Origin: an uncultured Bacteroidales bacterium
GTDB lineage: Bacteria; Bacteroidota; Bacteroidia; Bacteroidales; F082
NCBI GenBank assembly: GCA_900317155.1
Contig: ONFO01000009.1
Location: 62,001-126,000, forward strand
Direction: 5' to 3'
DNA length: 64,000 nt
The first letter of the stretch is position 1. Each line of letters opens with the position of its first letter. Shown in pieces: positions 23,523 to 31,188 of the stretch. The notes below the pieces were generated by a model, which saw only the letters and a program-made list of their open reading frames with translations, ran no database searches and was not told where the DNA came from. Both the position numbers and the translations under genes were made by a program.

Positions 23523-23530
23523 TACTTTTG
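23523..23530 (+). promoter_or_regulatory. -7 promoter element for the four-gene exported operon
   Basis: TACTTTTG, 80 bases before the ATG at 23610. The leader holds AATCTTTGAATTTTGAATC-type repeats also seen before the TonB receptor and ptb. Confidence 0.5.
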
Positions 23531-23609
23531 CAATTTATTAGACAGTTGCGAGTTATTTACAAAAACGAATCTTTGAATTTTGAATCTTTGAATTTTTAAA
23601 TCTCTAAAT

Positions 23610-24233
23610 ATGAAATCGAAAATCACAACCGTCATGATGGTTCTTCTGGCCGTTTTCATCACGCTGGGAGGCACCACCAGTTGCAAGAGCAAGAAACGCC
23701 TCGCCCGCGAAGCTGCCGAGGCTGAGTACAAATCAAAAGTTGAACAAGCCGTGAAGGACCTGAACGCCATCCTCGACGATGAGACCCTCTGGAGCCTCGA
23801 AGAGAAGGAAGCCCGCGTGCAGACCATCAAGGACTGGAACCTGCAAAACGCCGAAGTCGACGACCTGCTCTTCCAAGTGGAGAAAAAACTCGCCCGCGAG
23901 CGTGCCCAAAAAGAAGAAGAGGAGCGTAACAAGCAGGAGGTGCAAGCCGCCAATGTCACCCTTGAACAGAATTTCAATAGCATCGCCCGTGCTGGCAGCG
24001 TCATGCAGGCCAACCGTATCATCGACGAAACCCTGAGCGCTTTTGAGTCGCCCAATGTGCCTGTGCTCATCATCATCAAGCAGAATGCTGGTTTCAACGA
24101 CTATGACCGTCCGACGACCATTGAAAAATACCTCAATTACGTGAAGGACCAGAAGAAGGCCACTGAAAAGGTGCACGACGTCAAATACAACGCCAACGGA
24201 AAAATTAACGAACTTGAACTGATTAAGAAATGA
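23610..24233 (+). CDS. Coiled-coil lipoprotein, first gene of the exported operon
   Basis: Lipoprotein of 207 residues with lipobox T-T-S-C-K (about 24-28). A long charged helix (about 30-125, with R-A-Q-K-E-E-E-E-R-N-K-Q) suggests a coiled coil. The C-terminal part (about 130-207) is alpha/beta, with V-P-V-L-I-I-I-K and a final G-K-I-N-E-L-E-L-I-K-K. I do not recognise the family. Its stop overlaps the next start by four bases (ATGA), so the two are translationally coupled. Confidence 0.75.
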   Translation: MKSKITTVMMVLLAVFITLGGTTSCKSKKRLAREAAEAEYKSKVEQAVKDLNAILDDETLWSLEEKEARVQTIKDWNLQNAEVDDLLFQVEKKLARERAQKEEEERNKQEVQAANVTLEQNFNSIARAGSVMQANRIIDETLSAFESPNVPVLIIIKQNAGFNDYDRPTTIEKYLNYVKDQKKATEKVHDVKYNANGKINELELIKK

Positions 24234-24805
24234 AAAAGATCATTGCCACATTAGTGATTGCCTTGTGCGTTGTGGGTAGCGCCATGGCACAGGACGAACT
24301 GAGTTTCGAACGCAAGCAAGCCATCGACAGCCTTGCCTTGGAGAAGGTGAGAGACCTGAGCAAATACATCAAAATCGTCGGCACGAAAGACACGCCTTTC
24401 AGCGAGGCCAACCGCGTCATCGACCGTGCAGAGGAGCTTTTCATGAGCGATGCCGAAATTGGTGTCTCCTCACTGGGTTCCAATCAAATCACCTACTATC
24501 GCGTCCGCAAGTATATGGAGCACCTGATGCGCCTCAACTACGACCGCGTCGAAATCGAATGGTACAACATCGAGTATGTCAGCGACTTGCAGCGTCAACC
24601 CGATGGCACATACGTGGGTGTCATCACTATCTTCCAGTCTTTCCGTGGCTATGACAAAGAAGGCAACCTGGCCTATAAGGACACGACCAAGAAAGACATC
24701 ACGGTCTATGTGAAACGTAAGGAAACACAAATCGGCGGCCGCACCATCGGTTTCTGGGATGTGCTGCTTGGCGACATGCGCGTCAAAGAAACGACGAATA
24801 GATAA
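24230..24805 (+). CDS. Exported protein, second gene of the exported operon
   Basis: Periplasmic or surface protein of 191 residues with a signal peptide ending S-A-M-A-Q (about 17-21). The mature part has a helical N-terminal half and a strand-rich C-terminal half (V-G-V-I-T-I-F-Q-S-F-R-G-Y; D-I-T-V-Y-V-K-R-K) that resembles small ligand-binding cystatin- or NTF2-like folds. I do not recognise the family. It is coupled to the preceding lipoprotein by an ATGA overlap. A long hairpin lies between it and the third gene. Confidence 0.75.
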   Translation: MKKIIATLVIALCVVGSAMAQDELSFERKQAIDSLALEKVRDLSKYIKIVGTKDTPFSEANRVIDRAEELFMSDAEIGVSSLGSNQITYYRVRKYMEHLMRLNYDRVEIEWYNIEYVSDLQRQPDGTYVGVITIFQSFRGYDKEGNLAYKDTTKKDITVYVKRKETQIGGRTIGFWDVLLGDMRVKETTNR

Positions 24806-24809
24806 TTTG

Positions 24810-24882
24810 ACTATGACTGATGACCATGACCATGACCACTTTTACTGTGGTACTGGTCATGGTCATTGTCGGTAGTCATAGT
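24810..24882 (+). repeat. Long imperfect hairpin with GACCAT repeats inside the operon
   Basis: ACTATGACTGATGACCATGA... pairs with ...GGTCATTGTCGGTAGTCATAGT over roughly 30 bases per arm. The arm includes three GACCAT-type repeats. It ends just before the ATG at 24888 and has no T run, so it is more likely an mRNA processing or stability element, or a small repeat insertion, than a terminator. Confidence 0.75.
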
Positions 24883-24887
24883 GAATA

Positions 24888-25724
24888 ATGAGAACAACAA
24901 TCCAAAATATCACGCTTCTTGCCGTTTTGCTTCTGCTGACAGGCAACGCATTCGCCCAAACCATAGGCGATTTTAAGATGGACGAAACCGAACTCTACGC
25001 CATGACCAAACAGATGGGTCAGTTCATGCGCAGGTTCAATTACGAGGAAGACCAGTTCGGTTTCAAGCTCAATCCCAAAGACCCCAATTACCGAAGCAAT
25101 GAGATGCGCCGAAAATCCTTACCTGTCCTCTTCGACCAAGAGAAATATGGCAAGGAGACCGACTTGCAACGCTATTTCATCGAGGATGTCACAAAAGGCG
25201 ATTCAACCTATATGACATTTCTTGGAGGAAATTGGTTCTCAGAGGTTTCATGCACTTTCAAATACAACGGCAAGCTGGTCAATGTGATGCTTTTCCTGGC
25301 CGTTGAGAAGGAGGGCTTGGGTTCAAAATGGGTGCTTACCAATGTCTATTTCTCCGAATTTAACAAACTGTTTCCTAACGGCGAGTTGGCTGAAAAGGAA
25401 AAACATTTTTTGCATCCCATGAGTCACGAGCTCGATTTCATGAACATCTATAAGGCTTTTCAACATCCAGAAGTCATTGAATATTACGCTTCCAAGGAGT
25501 ATTATCCCGATTATCTGACGCTGTTTTTCTACGAAATCAAGAACGGCAGGCTTGTGTTTCAGCAAGTCGATTCAGTCAAATTCCATGTCCTGCAAATCAA
25601 GGACTGGTATTTTGAAGTATCGTGGTTCAACCGCTCGGGGATGAACTCGGGCTGGCTTATGTCGAACGTCGTTTATATGCCGGAAAAGGAAAAAACCAAT
25701 CTCATCAAATTCTATCAACCATGA
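24888..25724 (+). CDS. Exported protein, third gene of the exported operon
   Basis: Exported protein of 278 residues, signal peptide ending N-A-F-A-Q (about 20-24). The mature protein is rich in aromatic residues, with F-M-R-R-F-N-Y-E-E-D-Q-F-G-F near 45, a strand region around 110-150, H-P-M-S-H-E-L-D-F-M near 180 and W-F-N-R-S-G-M-N-S-G-W-L near 250. The family is not recognised. Its stop overlaps the start of the LRR gene by four bases, so the products are probably made in fixed ratio. Confidence 0.75.
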   Translation: MRTTIQNITLLAVLLLLTGNAFAQTIGDFKMDETELYAMTKQMGQFMRRFNYEEDQFGFKLNPKDPNYRSNEMRRKSLPVLFDQEKYGKETDLQRYFIEDVTKGDSTYMTFLGGNWFSEVSCTFKYNGKLVNVMLFLAVEKEGLGSKWVLTNVYFSEFNKLFPNGELAEKEKHFLHPMSHELDFMNIYKAFQHPEVIEYYASKEYYPDYLTLFFYEIKNGRLVFQQVDSVKFHVLQIKDWYFEVSWFNRSGMNSGWLMSNVVYMPEKEKTNLIKFYQP

Positions 25725-28273
25725 AAAAGATAGCTATTCTCTCCATATTATTGCTCGGTCTTGCCTTTAGTGGTCAGGCGCAGAAACTGTCGAAAGACGA
25801 AATCGCCAAATATGAAAACGAAATCAAGACCATGGTTTCGTATCTGGAAGAAACGATGAACTTCTTGGGTGACAGCACCTCCACCGCGTTGGAAAAGGAG
25901 ATTGTCTTCACCGAGAGTTGGAGCAAAATCTTTATTGACGACAAAGTCCAGATCGAAGACGACCTTGACGTAAACCGCAAATCCCCCATCAATAAGGATG
26001 TGCAGGCCTATCTGAAAGACATCGACTTTTTCTTCAAATGGGCCAATTTCAAGTTCGATTTGCAAAGCATCGCTAACGGCACAAGAGATGACGGCAGTAT
26101 CTTTTTCAAGGCCACCTTGTCGCGGCAGCTGACCGCCAAGACCATCAACGACGAATCGGTTGACAACGTCAAGACCCGCTTTGTTGAAATCAACCTCGAC
26201 CGCCAAAAAAGCAGCCTCAAGATTGCCAGCATCTATACCGCGAAAATCAATGAAAAAGAGGCGCTTCGTAACTGGTGGAACAGCCTGTCGCAAAACTGGA
26301 AAACACGTCTCGGTAGCGATATCAAGCTCTACGACAGCATCCCTATGGAAACCGTTGGCATGATCACTTCGGCCGATTTTATGGGTTCCTATCCCGTTGT
26401 CGATACCATTACGGGTAACATCGACTTGCGCGACAAGGTTTTCAAAGACGACATGAAGGAACTTGATGCCAAGCTGAAGCAGGTCACGCAAAGACAGCGT
26501 GTCGACATTTCGGGCATCCGCGAAATCATCAACTTGGATCCGCTCAGCGAATTGTCGGACCTCACTTGGCTCGACATTTCAGGCACTTCCATTGAGGATC
26601 TTTCTCCCATACGCAACCTGAACAAATTGGAGGTGTTGCGAGTCAATTCCACTTTGATAAACGACCTTTCGGCACTGAAATACAATACCACACTGAAAGA
26701 ACTTGAAGCGGCCAACACCACCATCGACGACCTTTCGGTACTGACCACCCTGAGAAACCTCGAAAAACTGAACCTCGCCAATACCCAAGTCAATCGACTT
26801 ACTCAGTTGAAGAGTTGTCCGAATCTCATCTCGCTGAATTTGAGCGGCACCAATATCTCCAATGTCGGCATTTTGCACGATTTGGCCAAATTGAAGTCCT
26901 TGGATATCAGCAACACTTCGGTCCGCGACTTGGCGCCCATTGCCGGTTTGAAGGACTTGCAAAGCCTCAACATCTCAGGCTCTGCCATTACCCACCTCCA
27001 AGCTCTCAGCGAGACGGAGAATCTGCGCGAGTTGTATTGCAGCAACACGTCAATCAGCGACTTGACGCCTTTGGGTAAAAACCGTCGTTTGAGCAAGATT
27101 TACTGCGACCATTCCGGTATCCATGATGCCGAGGCCATAGCCTTCTCAAAGACCAATCCTTTTGCTTTGGTCATCTACGACACCGAAGCATTGAAGACAT
27201 GGTGGCGCGAGCTTCCTATCTTCTGGAAGGCTGTATTTTCAAAACAGATACAACTTGATTCGGAACCCACCACCGAGCAACTGCATCAAATCATCAACAT
27301 GCAGGAACTCGACCTCTCGGGGAATACCTTCATGCAAAACCTGTTACCTGTCAGCCGTTTGACCAATCTGCGTTCGCTTAACATCGCCAATACCGAAATC
27401 AATTTCCTGCATCCTATCCAGGGACTGACCAACTTGGAGTCGCTCACCATCGAACACACTTACATCAGTGACCTCAAGCCATTGCAGGACATGACGAGTC
27501 TGCGGTTCCTCAACATCATGAACACACCCGTCGCCGACCTTACGGCCTTGGTTAACGATAATAACATCGAAGTGATTCTGGCCGACAGCACCATCATCGG
27601 CCACAGTCAAGTGGTCGCCTTGAAACAAAGCCAGAGACAGGTTACCGTAGTGTATCAAACCGAGCAACTGCAAGCGTGGTGGGAAAGCATTGACGAAAAC
27701 TGGCAAGCCATATTGTTAGAGCATGTGGGCTGCCAAAACGGAACCCCAACCCCCATTGAGCTTCAAAAAATAATTGATTTGAGGGAAATAGAGATTACGT
27801 CAGAGACTCCCATTACCTCCATTGACCCACTTACGGATTTCATGTGGCTTGAAAGGCTGACCATCAACAACCAAAACGTAAGCGACTTAATGCCATTGGC
27901 CAATAAAGCGTATCTGTTGGAGCTCAATGTGCAGAACAACCCTGTAAGTAGCTTGTCGCCCATCGAAAGCAGTGTTTTGCTTGAACTCCTCAACATTGAG
28001 AATACCCAAATCAAAGACCTTGGGCCCTTGTCGAAGATGAACAATTTGGTGACATTGAACGCCAGCGGCACACCTATAAAGTCACTCAAACCCCTTTCGG
28101 GCTTGCAAAAGTTGGAGAATCTGTTTGTCAACAACACCAATGTGCGCAGCATCTCACCCGTTGAAAACATGCCGTCGTTGAAGCAGTTGAAGGTTTACAA
28201 CACCAAGGTGAAGAAACACGCCGTTGAACAGTTGCAGGAAAAACGGCTGGATTTGAACATTATTTATTATTGA
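25721..28273 (+). CDS. Large exported leucine-rich-repeat protein with three WW-headed modules
   Basis: Exported protein of 850 residues; I chose the ATG at 25721 (M-K-K-I-A-I-L, signal peptide ending S-G-Q-A-Q) over an in-frame start at 25622 inside the previous gene. The first 170 mature residues are a non-LRR domain. Three modules follow, each opened by a related motif: N-W-W-N-S-L-S-Q-N-W (about 185), T-W-W-R-E-L-P-I-F-W (about 490) and A-W-W-E-S-I-D-E-N-W (about 650). Each motif is followed by LRRs of 22-23 residues (L-x-x-L-x-L-x-x-T-x-I-x-D-L-x-P-L, internalin-like). There is no T9SS sorting domain. Fixed coupling to three small exported proteins suggests a complex in the envelope. Confidence 0.82.
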   Translation: MKKIAILSILLLGLAFSGQAQKLSKDEIAKYENEIKTMVSYLEETMNFLGDSTSTALEKEIVFTESWSKIFIDDKVQIEDDLDVNRKSPINKDVQAYLKDIDFFFKWANFKFDLQSIANGTRDDGSIFFKATLSRQLTAKTINDESVDNVKTRFVEINLDRQKSSLKIASIYTAKINEKEALRNWWNSLSQNWKTRLGSDIKLYDSIPMETVGMITSADFMGSYPVVDTITGNIDLRDKVFKDDMKELDAKLKQVTQRQRVDISGIREIINLDPLSELSDLTWLDISGTSIEDLSPIRNLNKLEVLRVNSTLINDLSALKYNTTLKELEAANTTIDDLSVLTTLRNLEKLNLANTQVNRLTQLKSCPNLISLNLSGTNISNVGILHDLAKLKSLDISNTSVRDLAPIAGLKDLQSLNISGSAITHLQALSETENLRELYCSNTSISDLTPLGKNRRLSKIYCDHSGIHDAEAIAFSKTNPFALVIYDTEALKTWWRELPIFWKAVFSKQIQLDSEPTTEQLHQIINMQELDLSGNTFMQNLLPVSRLTNLRSLNIANTEINFLHPIQGLTNLESLTIEHTYISDLKPLQDMTSLRFLNIMNTPVADLTALVNDNNIEVILADSTIIGHSQVVALKQSQRQVTVVYQTEQLQAWWESIDENWQAILLEHVGCQNGTPTPIELQKIIDLREIEITSETPITSIDPLTDFMWLERLTINNQNVSDLMPLANKAYLLELNVQNNPVSSLSPIESSVLLELLNIENTQIKDLGPLSKMNNLVTLNASGTPIKSLKPLSGLQKLENLFVNNTNVRSISPVENMPSLKQLKVYNTKVKKHAVEQLQEKRLDLNIIYY

Positions 28274-28287
28274 TAGAAAGTTTTTTT

Positions 28288-28295
28288 TATCTTTG
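28288..28295 (+). promoter_or_regulatory. -7 promoter element for the DUF4160/DUF2442 pair
   Basis: TATCTTTG, 20 bases before the ATG at 28316. Confidence 0.6.
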
Positions 28296-28315
28296 CTCCG
28301 TCAAATAATAAAAGA

Positions 28316-28570
28316 ATGCCTGAAATTAGCAGATTTCTTGGAATCATCATAACGATGAACTTTTCGGATCACAATCCACCTCATTTTCATGTGAGATACA
28401 ATGAGTATGAGGCTTCTATAAGGATTAAGGACTTCGGTTTGATGATTGGTGATTTGCCGCCTAAAACATTCGGTCTTGTTGCTGAATGGGCTAAACTACA
28501 CCAAGAGGAATTAATGCAATGTTGGGAAGAAGCTAAAAAAGGCAATCTTATCAAAGTCAAGCCACTGTAA
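28316..28570 (+). CDS. DUF4160 protein
   Basis: Small cytoplasmic protein of 84 residues with the DUF4160 pattern: M-P-E-I-S-R-F-L-G-I-I-I at the start, D-H-N-P-P-H-F-H-V-R-Y (about 23-33) and E-W-A-K-L-H-Q-E-E-L (about 58-67). DUF4160 genes usually stand next to DUF2442 genes, as here (one base apart). The pair is often discussed as a possible toxin-antitoxin or mobile-region module, but no activity is established that I know of. Confidence 0.85.
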   Translation: MPEISRFLGIIITMNFSDHNPPHFHVRYNEYEASIRIKDFGLMIGDLPPKTFGLVAEWAKLHQEELMQCWEEAKKGNLIKVKPL

Positions 28571-28571
28571 T

Positions 28572-28847
28572 ATGAATTATGATTTAAAGGACATCGAATA
28601 TCAGCATGATTACGTCTATAAAGTAACTTTTGAAGACGGAACATCGGGGCTTGTTGACTTTGCTGATGTAATCAATTCCACAAAACCATACAGTGTTTTG
28701 ATGAACTTGAATTTGTTCAAAAAAGCATACATACATCCCGAATTAAAAACGCTCACTTGGGCCGATGATTTGGATTATGACCCAATTATACTTTATTACA
28801 AAGCGAATAACATCCCATTCCCTACATCATGGGGCGAAGTCAGCTAA
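28572..28847 (+). CDS. DUF2442 protein
   Basis: Small protein of 91 residues with the DUF2442 pattern: Y-K-V-T-F-E-D-G-T-S-G-L-V-D-F (about 17-31), then F-K-K-A-Y-I-H-P-E-L-K-T-L-T-W (about 50-64) and a closing Y-D-P-I-I-L-Y. The partner of the DUF4160 gene immediately upstream. The AT-rich repeat leader of ptb follows. Confidence 0.85.
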   Translation: MNYDLKDIEYQHDYVYKVTFEDGTSGLVDFADVINSTKPYSVLMNLNLFKKAYIHPELKTLTWADDLDYDPIILYYKANNIPFPTSWGEVS

Positions 28848-28892
28848 ATTTTAAATTTTAAATTTTGAATTTTAAATCTTAAATACAATATT

Positions 28893-29795
28893 ATGGAAAT
28901 CAGAAAATTAGAACAAATGTTCGAGGTTTTGCGCAGCAAACCCAAAAAACGCCTTGTGGCTGCTTATGCCAATGATGATCACACAATTTGTGCAGTGAAC
29001 GCTGCCGTTATGGAAGGTCTCATCGAAGCTACCCTTCTTGGTGATGAAAACATCATCAAAGAAGTGTGCAAATCCGAGAACATCGACCCCAACAACTTCA
29101 AAATCATCCATGAACCCGTTGATACAAAAGCCGCTGCCATGGCTTGCGACCTTATCAATGCTGGTGAAGCCGACATCCTGATGAAGGGTTTGCTCCCCAC
29201 CGATAAGTACATGCGTGCCATCCTCAACAAGGAACGTGGCCTTTGCCCGCCCAACGTGACCTTGGCTCACGTCGCCGTCATCGAGAACCCCAACTACCAC
29301 AAGTTGATGGTGGCTTCCGACTGCGCTATCATCCCGCTGCCCGACCTCAAACAGAAGCAACAGCTGCTTAAATATGTGACCTCCGTTGCCAGCAAGTTGG
29401 GCGTCAGCTGCCCGAAAGTCGCCATGGTGACCGCTACCGAGCAGATGAGTGCCGGCATCCCCGCCTGCGTCGATGCCGCCATCATCGCCAAGATGGCTGA
29501 ACGTGGCCAGATCAAAGGCTGCATGGTGGAAGGTCCCATCAGCCTCGACCTCGCCTTGGATGCCGAGACCGCTGCCATCAAGGGCATGAAGAACCCCGTG
29601 GCCGGCGATGCCGACTGCCTCGTGTTCCCCAACCTCGAAGCCTCCAACGTGTTCTACAAGTGCTGCACCAAGTTCGACAAGAGCGAAGTGGGTGCCATGC
29701 TCATGGGTGCCAAGGTGCCTTGCGTGCTCAGCTCACGCGGCGACACCTCGAAGACGAAGCTCTATTCCATCGCTTTGGCCGCTATGATGGCATAA
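28893..29795 (+). CDS. ptb: Phosphate butyryltransferase
   Basis: Cytoplasmic enzyme of 300 residues converting butyryl-CoA (or a branched acyl-CoA) and phosphate into the acyl phosphate. The Ptb/Pta fold is shown by A-D-I-L-M-K-G-L-L-P-T (about 89-99), T-A-T-E-Q-M-S-A-G-I-P-A (about 184-195) and V-E-G-P-I-S-L-D-L-A-L (about 210-220). The last is the Ptb form of the acyl-phosphotransferase signature. The next gene, 22 bases on, is butyrate kinase. Together they make ATP and release butyrate or related acids. No butyryl-CoA biosynthesis genes are in the window. Confidence 0.92.
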   Translation: MEIRKLEQMFEVLRSKPKKRLVAAYANDDHTICAVNAAVMEGLIEATLLGDENIIKEVCKSENIDPNNFKIIHEPVDTKAAAMACDLINAGEADILMKGLLPTDKYMRAILNKERGLCPPNVTLAHVAVIENPNYHKLMVASDCAIIPLPDLKQKQQLLKYVTSVASKLGVSCPKVAMVTATEQMSAGIPACVDAAIIAKMAERGQIKGCMVEGPISLDLALDAETAAIKGMKNPVAGDADCLVFPNLEASNVFYKCCTKFDKSEVGAMLMGAKVPCVLSSRGDTSKTKLYSIALAAMMA

Positions 29796-29817
29796 ACAAT
29801 TCAAAAAACATAATATT

Positions 29818-30864
29818 ATGGCATACAAAATCTTAACGATAAATCCAGGTTCCACCTCGACCAAGATCGCCGTGTTCGAAGGTGAGGAACAAGTCTTCAA
29901 GAAGAACCTCAAGCACAGCGCTGAGGAAGTCGCGAAATACGAACACATCTCCGACCAGAAGCCCTTCCGCACCGAAGCCATCAAGCGCGAGCTGAAAGAA
30001 GCTGGTATCGACTTGAGCGAAATGGCTTGCGTCGTGGGTCGTGGTGGTTTGCTCCGTCCGCTCGTCTCGGGTGTCTACGAAGTGAACGATCTCATGATTA
30101 AGGACTCCAACCTTGGTGGCTTGATTGCTAACGATATCGCCAAGGAAATTGGCGTGAAGGCTTACATCGCTGACCCTGTCGTGGTTGACGAGATGGACGA
30201 GGTGGCTCGTTATTCAGGTCACCCGCTGTTCCCACGCATCTCCATCTTCCATGCCTTGAACCAAAAGATCATTGCTCGCCAATTGGCCAAGGATCTCGGT
30301 CGCAAGTATGAGGACATGAACATCATCGCCATCCACCTCGGTGGTGGCATTTCGGTCAGTGCCCACAAGAAAGGTCGCGTCGTGGATACCAACAACGCCT
30401 TGAACGGCGACGGTCCCTTCACGCCCGAACGTGCTGGCTCGTTGCCTGCCGGCTTCCTTGTCGATGCCTGCTTCAGTGGCAAATATACCAAGAAGGAAAT
30501 CGGTCAGATGCTGAAGGGCAAAGGCGGCTTTGTCGCTTACCTCGGCACCAACGATGCACTCGAAGTGGAGAACGCCGTGAAGGCTGGCAACAAGGAATGG
30601 GAGAAGGTCTACAAAGCCATGGCTTATCAAGTGGCCAAGGAAGTCGGTGGTCTCGCAGCCTCGGCTTTCAGCATGGATGTTGACGCCATCTTCCTCACGG
30701 GAGGCATGGCCTACGACAAGGGCTTCTGCGCTTTGGTGAAATCCCATGTTGAGAAAATCGCTCCCGTGTATGTCTATCCTGGCGAGGACGAGATGAAGGC
30801 CTTGGCTCTCAATGGCCTGATGGTCCTCAACGGCGAGACGGATGTGAAAACCTATAAAGAATAA
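29818..30864 (+). CDS. buk: Butyrate kinase
   Basis: Acetokinase-family enzyme of 348 residues that transfers phosphate from butyryl phosphate to ADP. N-terminal N-P-G-S-T-S-T-K-I-A-V (about 8-18), the central H-L-G-G-G-I-S-V-S-A-H (about 178-188), N-N-A-L-N-G-D-G-P-F-T-P-E-R-A-G (about 197-212) and L-T-G-G-M-A (about 300-305) are the ASKHA signatures of Buk. Codon use is strongly biased, as in ptb, which suggests high expression. A TGTAGGGCTGTC palindrome follows 16 bases after the stop. Confidence 0.93.
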   Translation: MAYKILTINPGSTSTKIAVFEGEEQVFKKNLKHSAEEVAKYEHISDQKPFRTEAIKRELKEAGIDLSEMACVVGRGGLLRPLVSGVYEVNDLMIKDSNLGGLIANDIAKEIGVKAYIADPVVVDEMDEVARYSGHPLFPRISIFHALNQKIIARQLAKDLGRKYEDMNIIAIHLGGGISVSAHKKGRVVDTNNALNGDGPFTPERAGSLPAGFLVDACFSGKYTKKEIGQMLKGKGGFVAYLGTNDALEVENAVKAGNKEWEKVYKAMAYQVAKEVGGLAASAFSMDVDAIFLTGGMAYDKGFCALVKSHVEKIAPVYVYPGEDEMKALALNGLMVLNGETDVKTYKE

Positions 30865-30880
30865 TTAATAATTATAGTAA

Positions 30881-30953
30881 TTGTAGGGCTGTCGTACCAC
30901 GGCAGCCGCAGGATGAATTTATCTGCGGCTGCCACGGTGTGACAGCCCTACAA
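30881..30953. repeat. TGTAGGGCTGTC palindromic repeat, copy 2
   Basis: The arms TGTAGGGCTGTCGTACCACG and CCACGGTGTGACAGCCCTAC match copy 1 at 11755. The central loop here is a different, smaller hairpin. Confidence 0.88.
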
Positions 30954-30973
30954 GCATTAATTCTCCCCCAGCT

Positions 30974-31118
30974 CTGGCGGATTTGCAATCCGCCAGCATC
31001 GAATATCAGCATTTGTAATGCGAGACGCTTGTACAGCAACAAATTTTCCATTATCTTTGCTCCAAAAATCAGCATGTTATGGGAAGACGTGATACATATT
31101 TCGGGGATTGCAAATCCG
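30974..31118. repeat. GGATTTGCAATCC repeat cluster A
   Basis: CTGGCGGATTTGCAATCCGCC (30974-30994) is a near-perfect palindrome, then ATATCAGCATTTGTAATGCGA (to 31024) is a diverged second unit. GGGATTGCAAATCCGCTGGG (31104-31118 core) is an inverted unit. The same modules occur at 43171, 48977, 53515 and 60378. Confidence 0.75.
31052..31059 (+). promoter_or_regulatory. -7 promoter element of a possible short transcript
   Basis: TATCTTTG, with no convincing gene behind it. A strong terminator starts about 72 bases downstream. Confidence 0.45.
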
Positions 31119-31172
31119 CTGGGACGGGGTAAAAAAGAGACGGTCACCATGTTGTGGCCGTCTCTTTTTTTT
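31066..31172 (+). ncRNA. Candidate small RNA or leader remnant
   Basis: Between the -7 element at 31052 and the terminator at 31131-31172 lies a transcript of about 105 nt. It holds ATGs at 31074 and 31079; the second opens 17 codons starting M-G-R-R-D-T-Y that run through a GGATTGCAAATCC repeat unit to a stop. It could be a small RNA, or a small gene broken by the repeat. No family is recognised. Confidence 0.3.
31131..31172. terminator. Bidirectional intrinsic terminator
   Basis: AAAAAAGAGACGG pairs with CCGTCTCTTTTTT, with an inner GGTCAC/GTGGCC stem. T runs exist on both strands. It ends the candidate short transcript on plus and the lipoprotein gene at 31189 on minus. Confidence 0.85.
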
Positions 31173-31188
31173 GGAAACTCAACAATGT

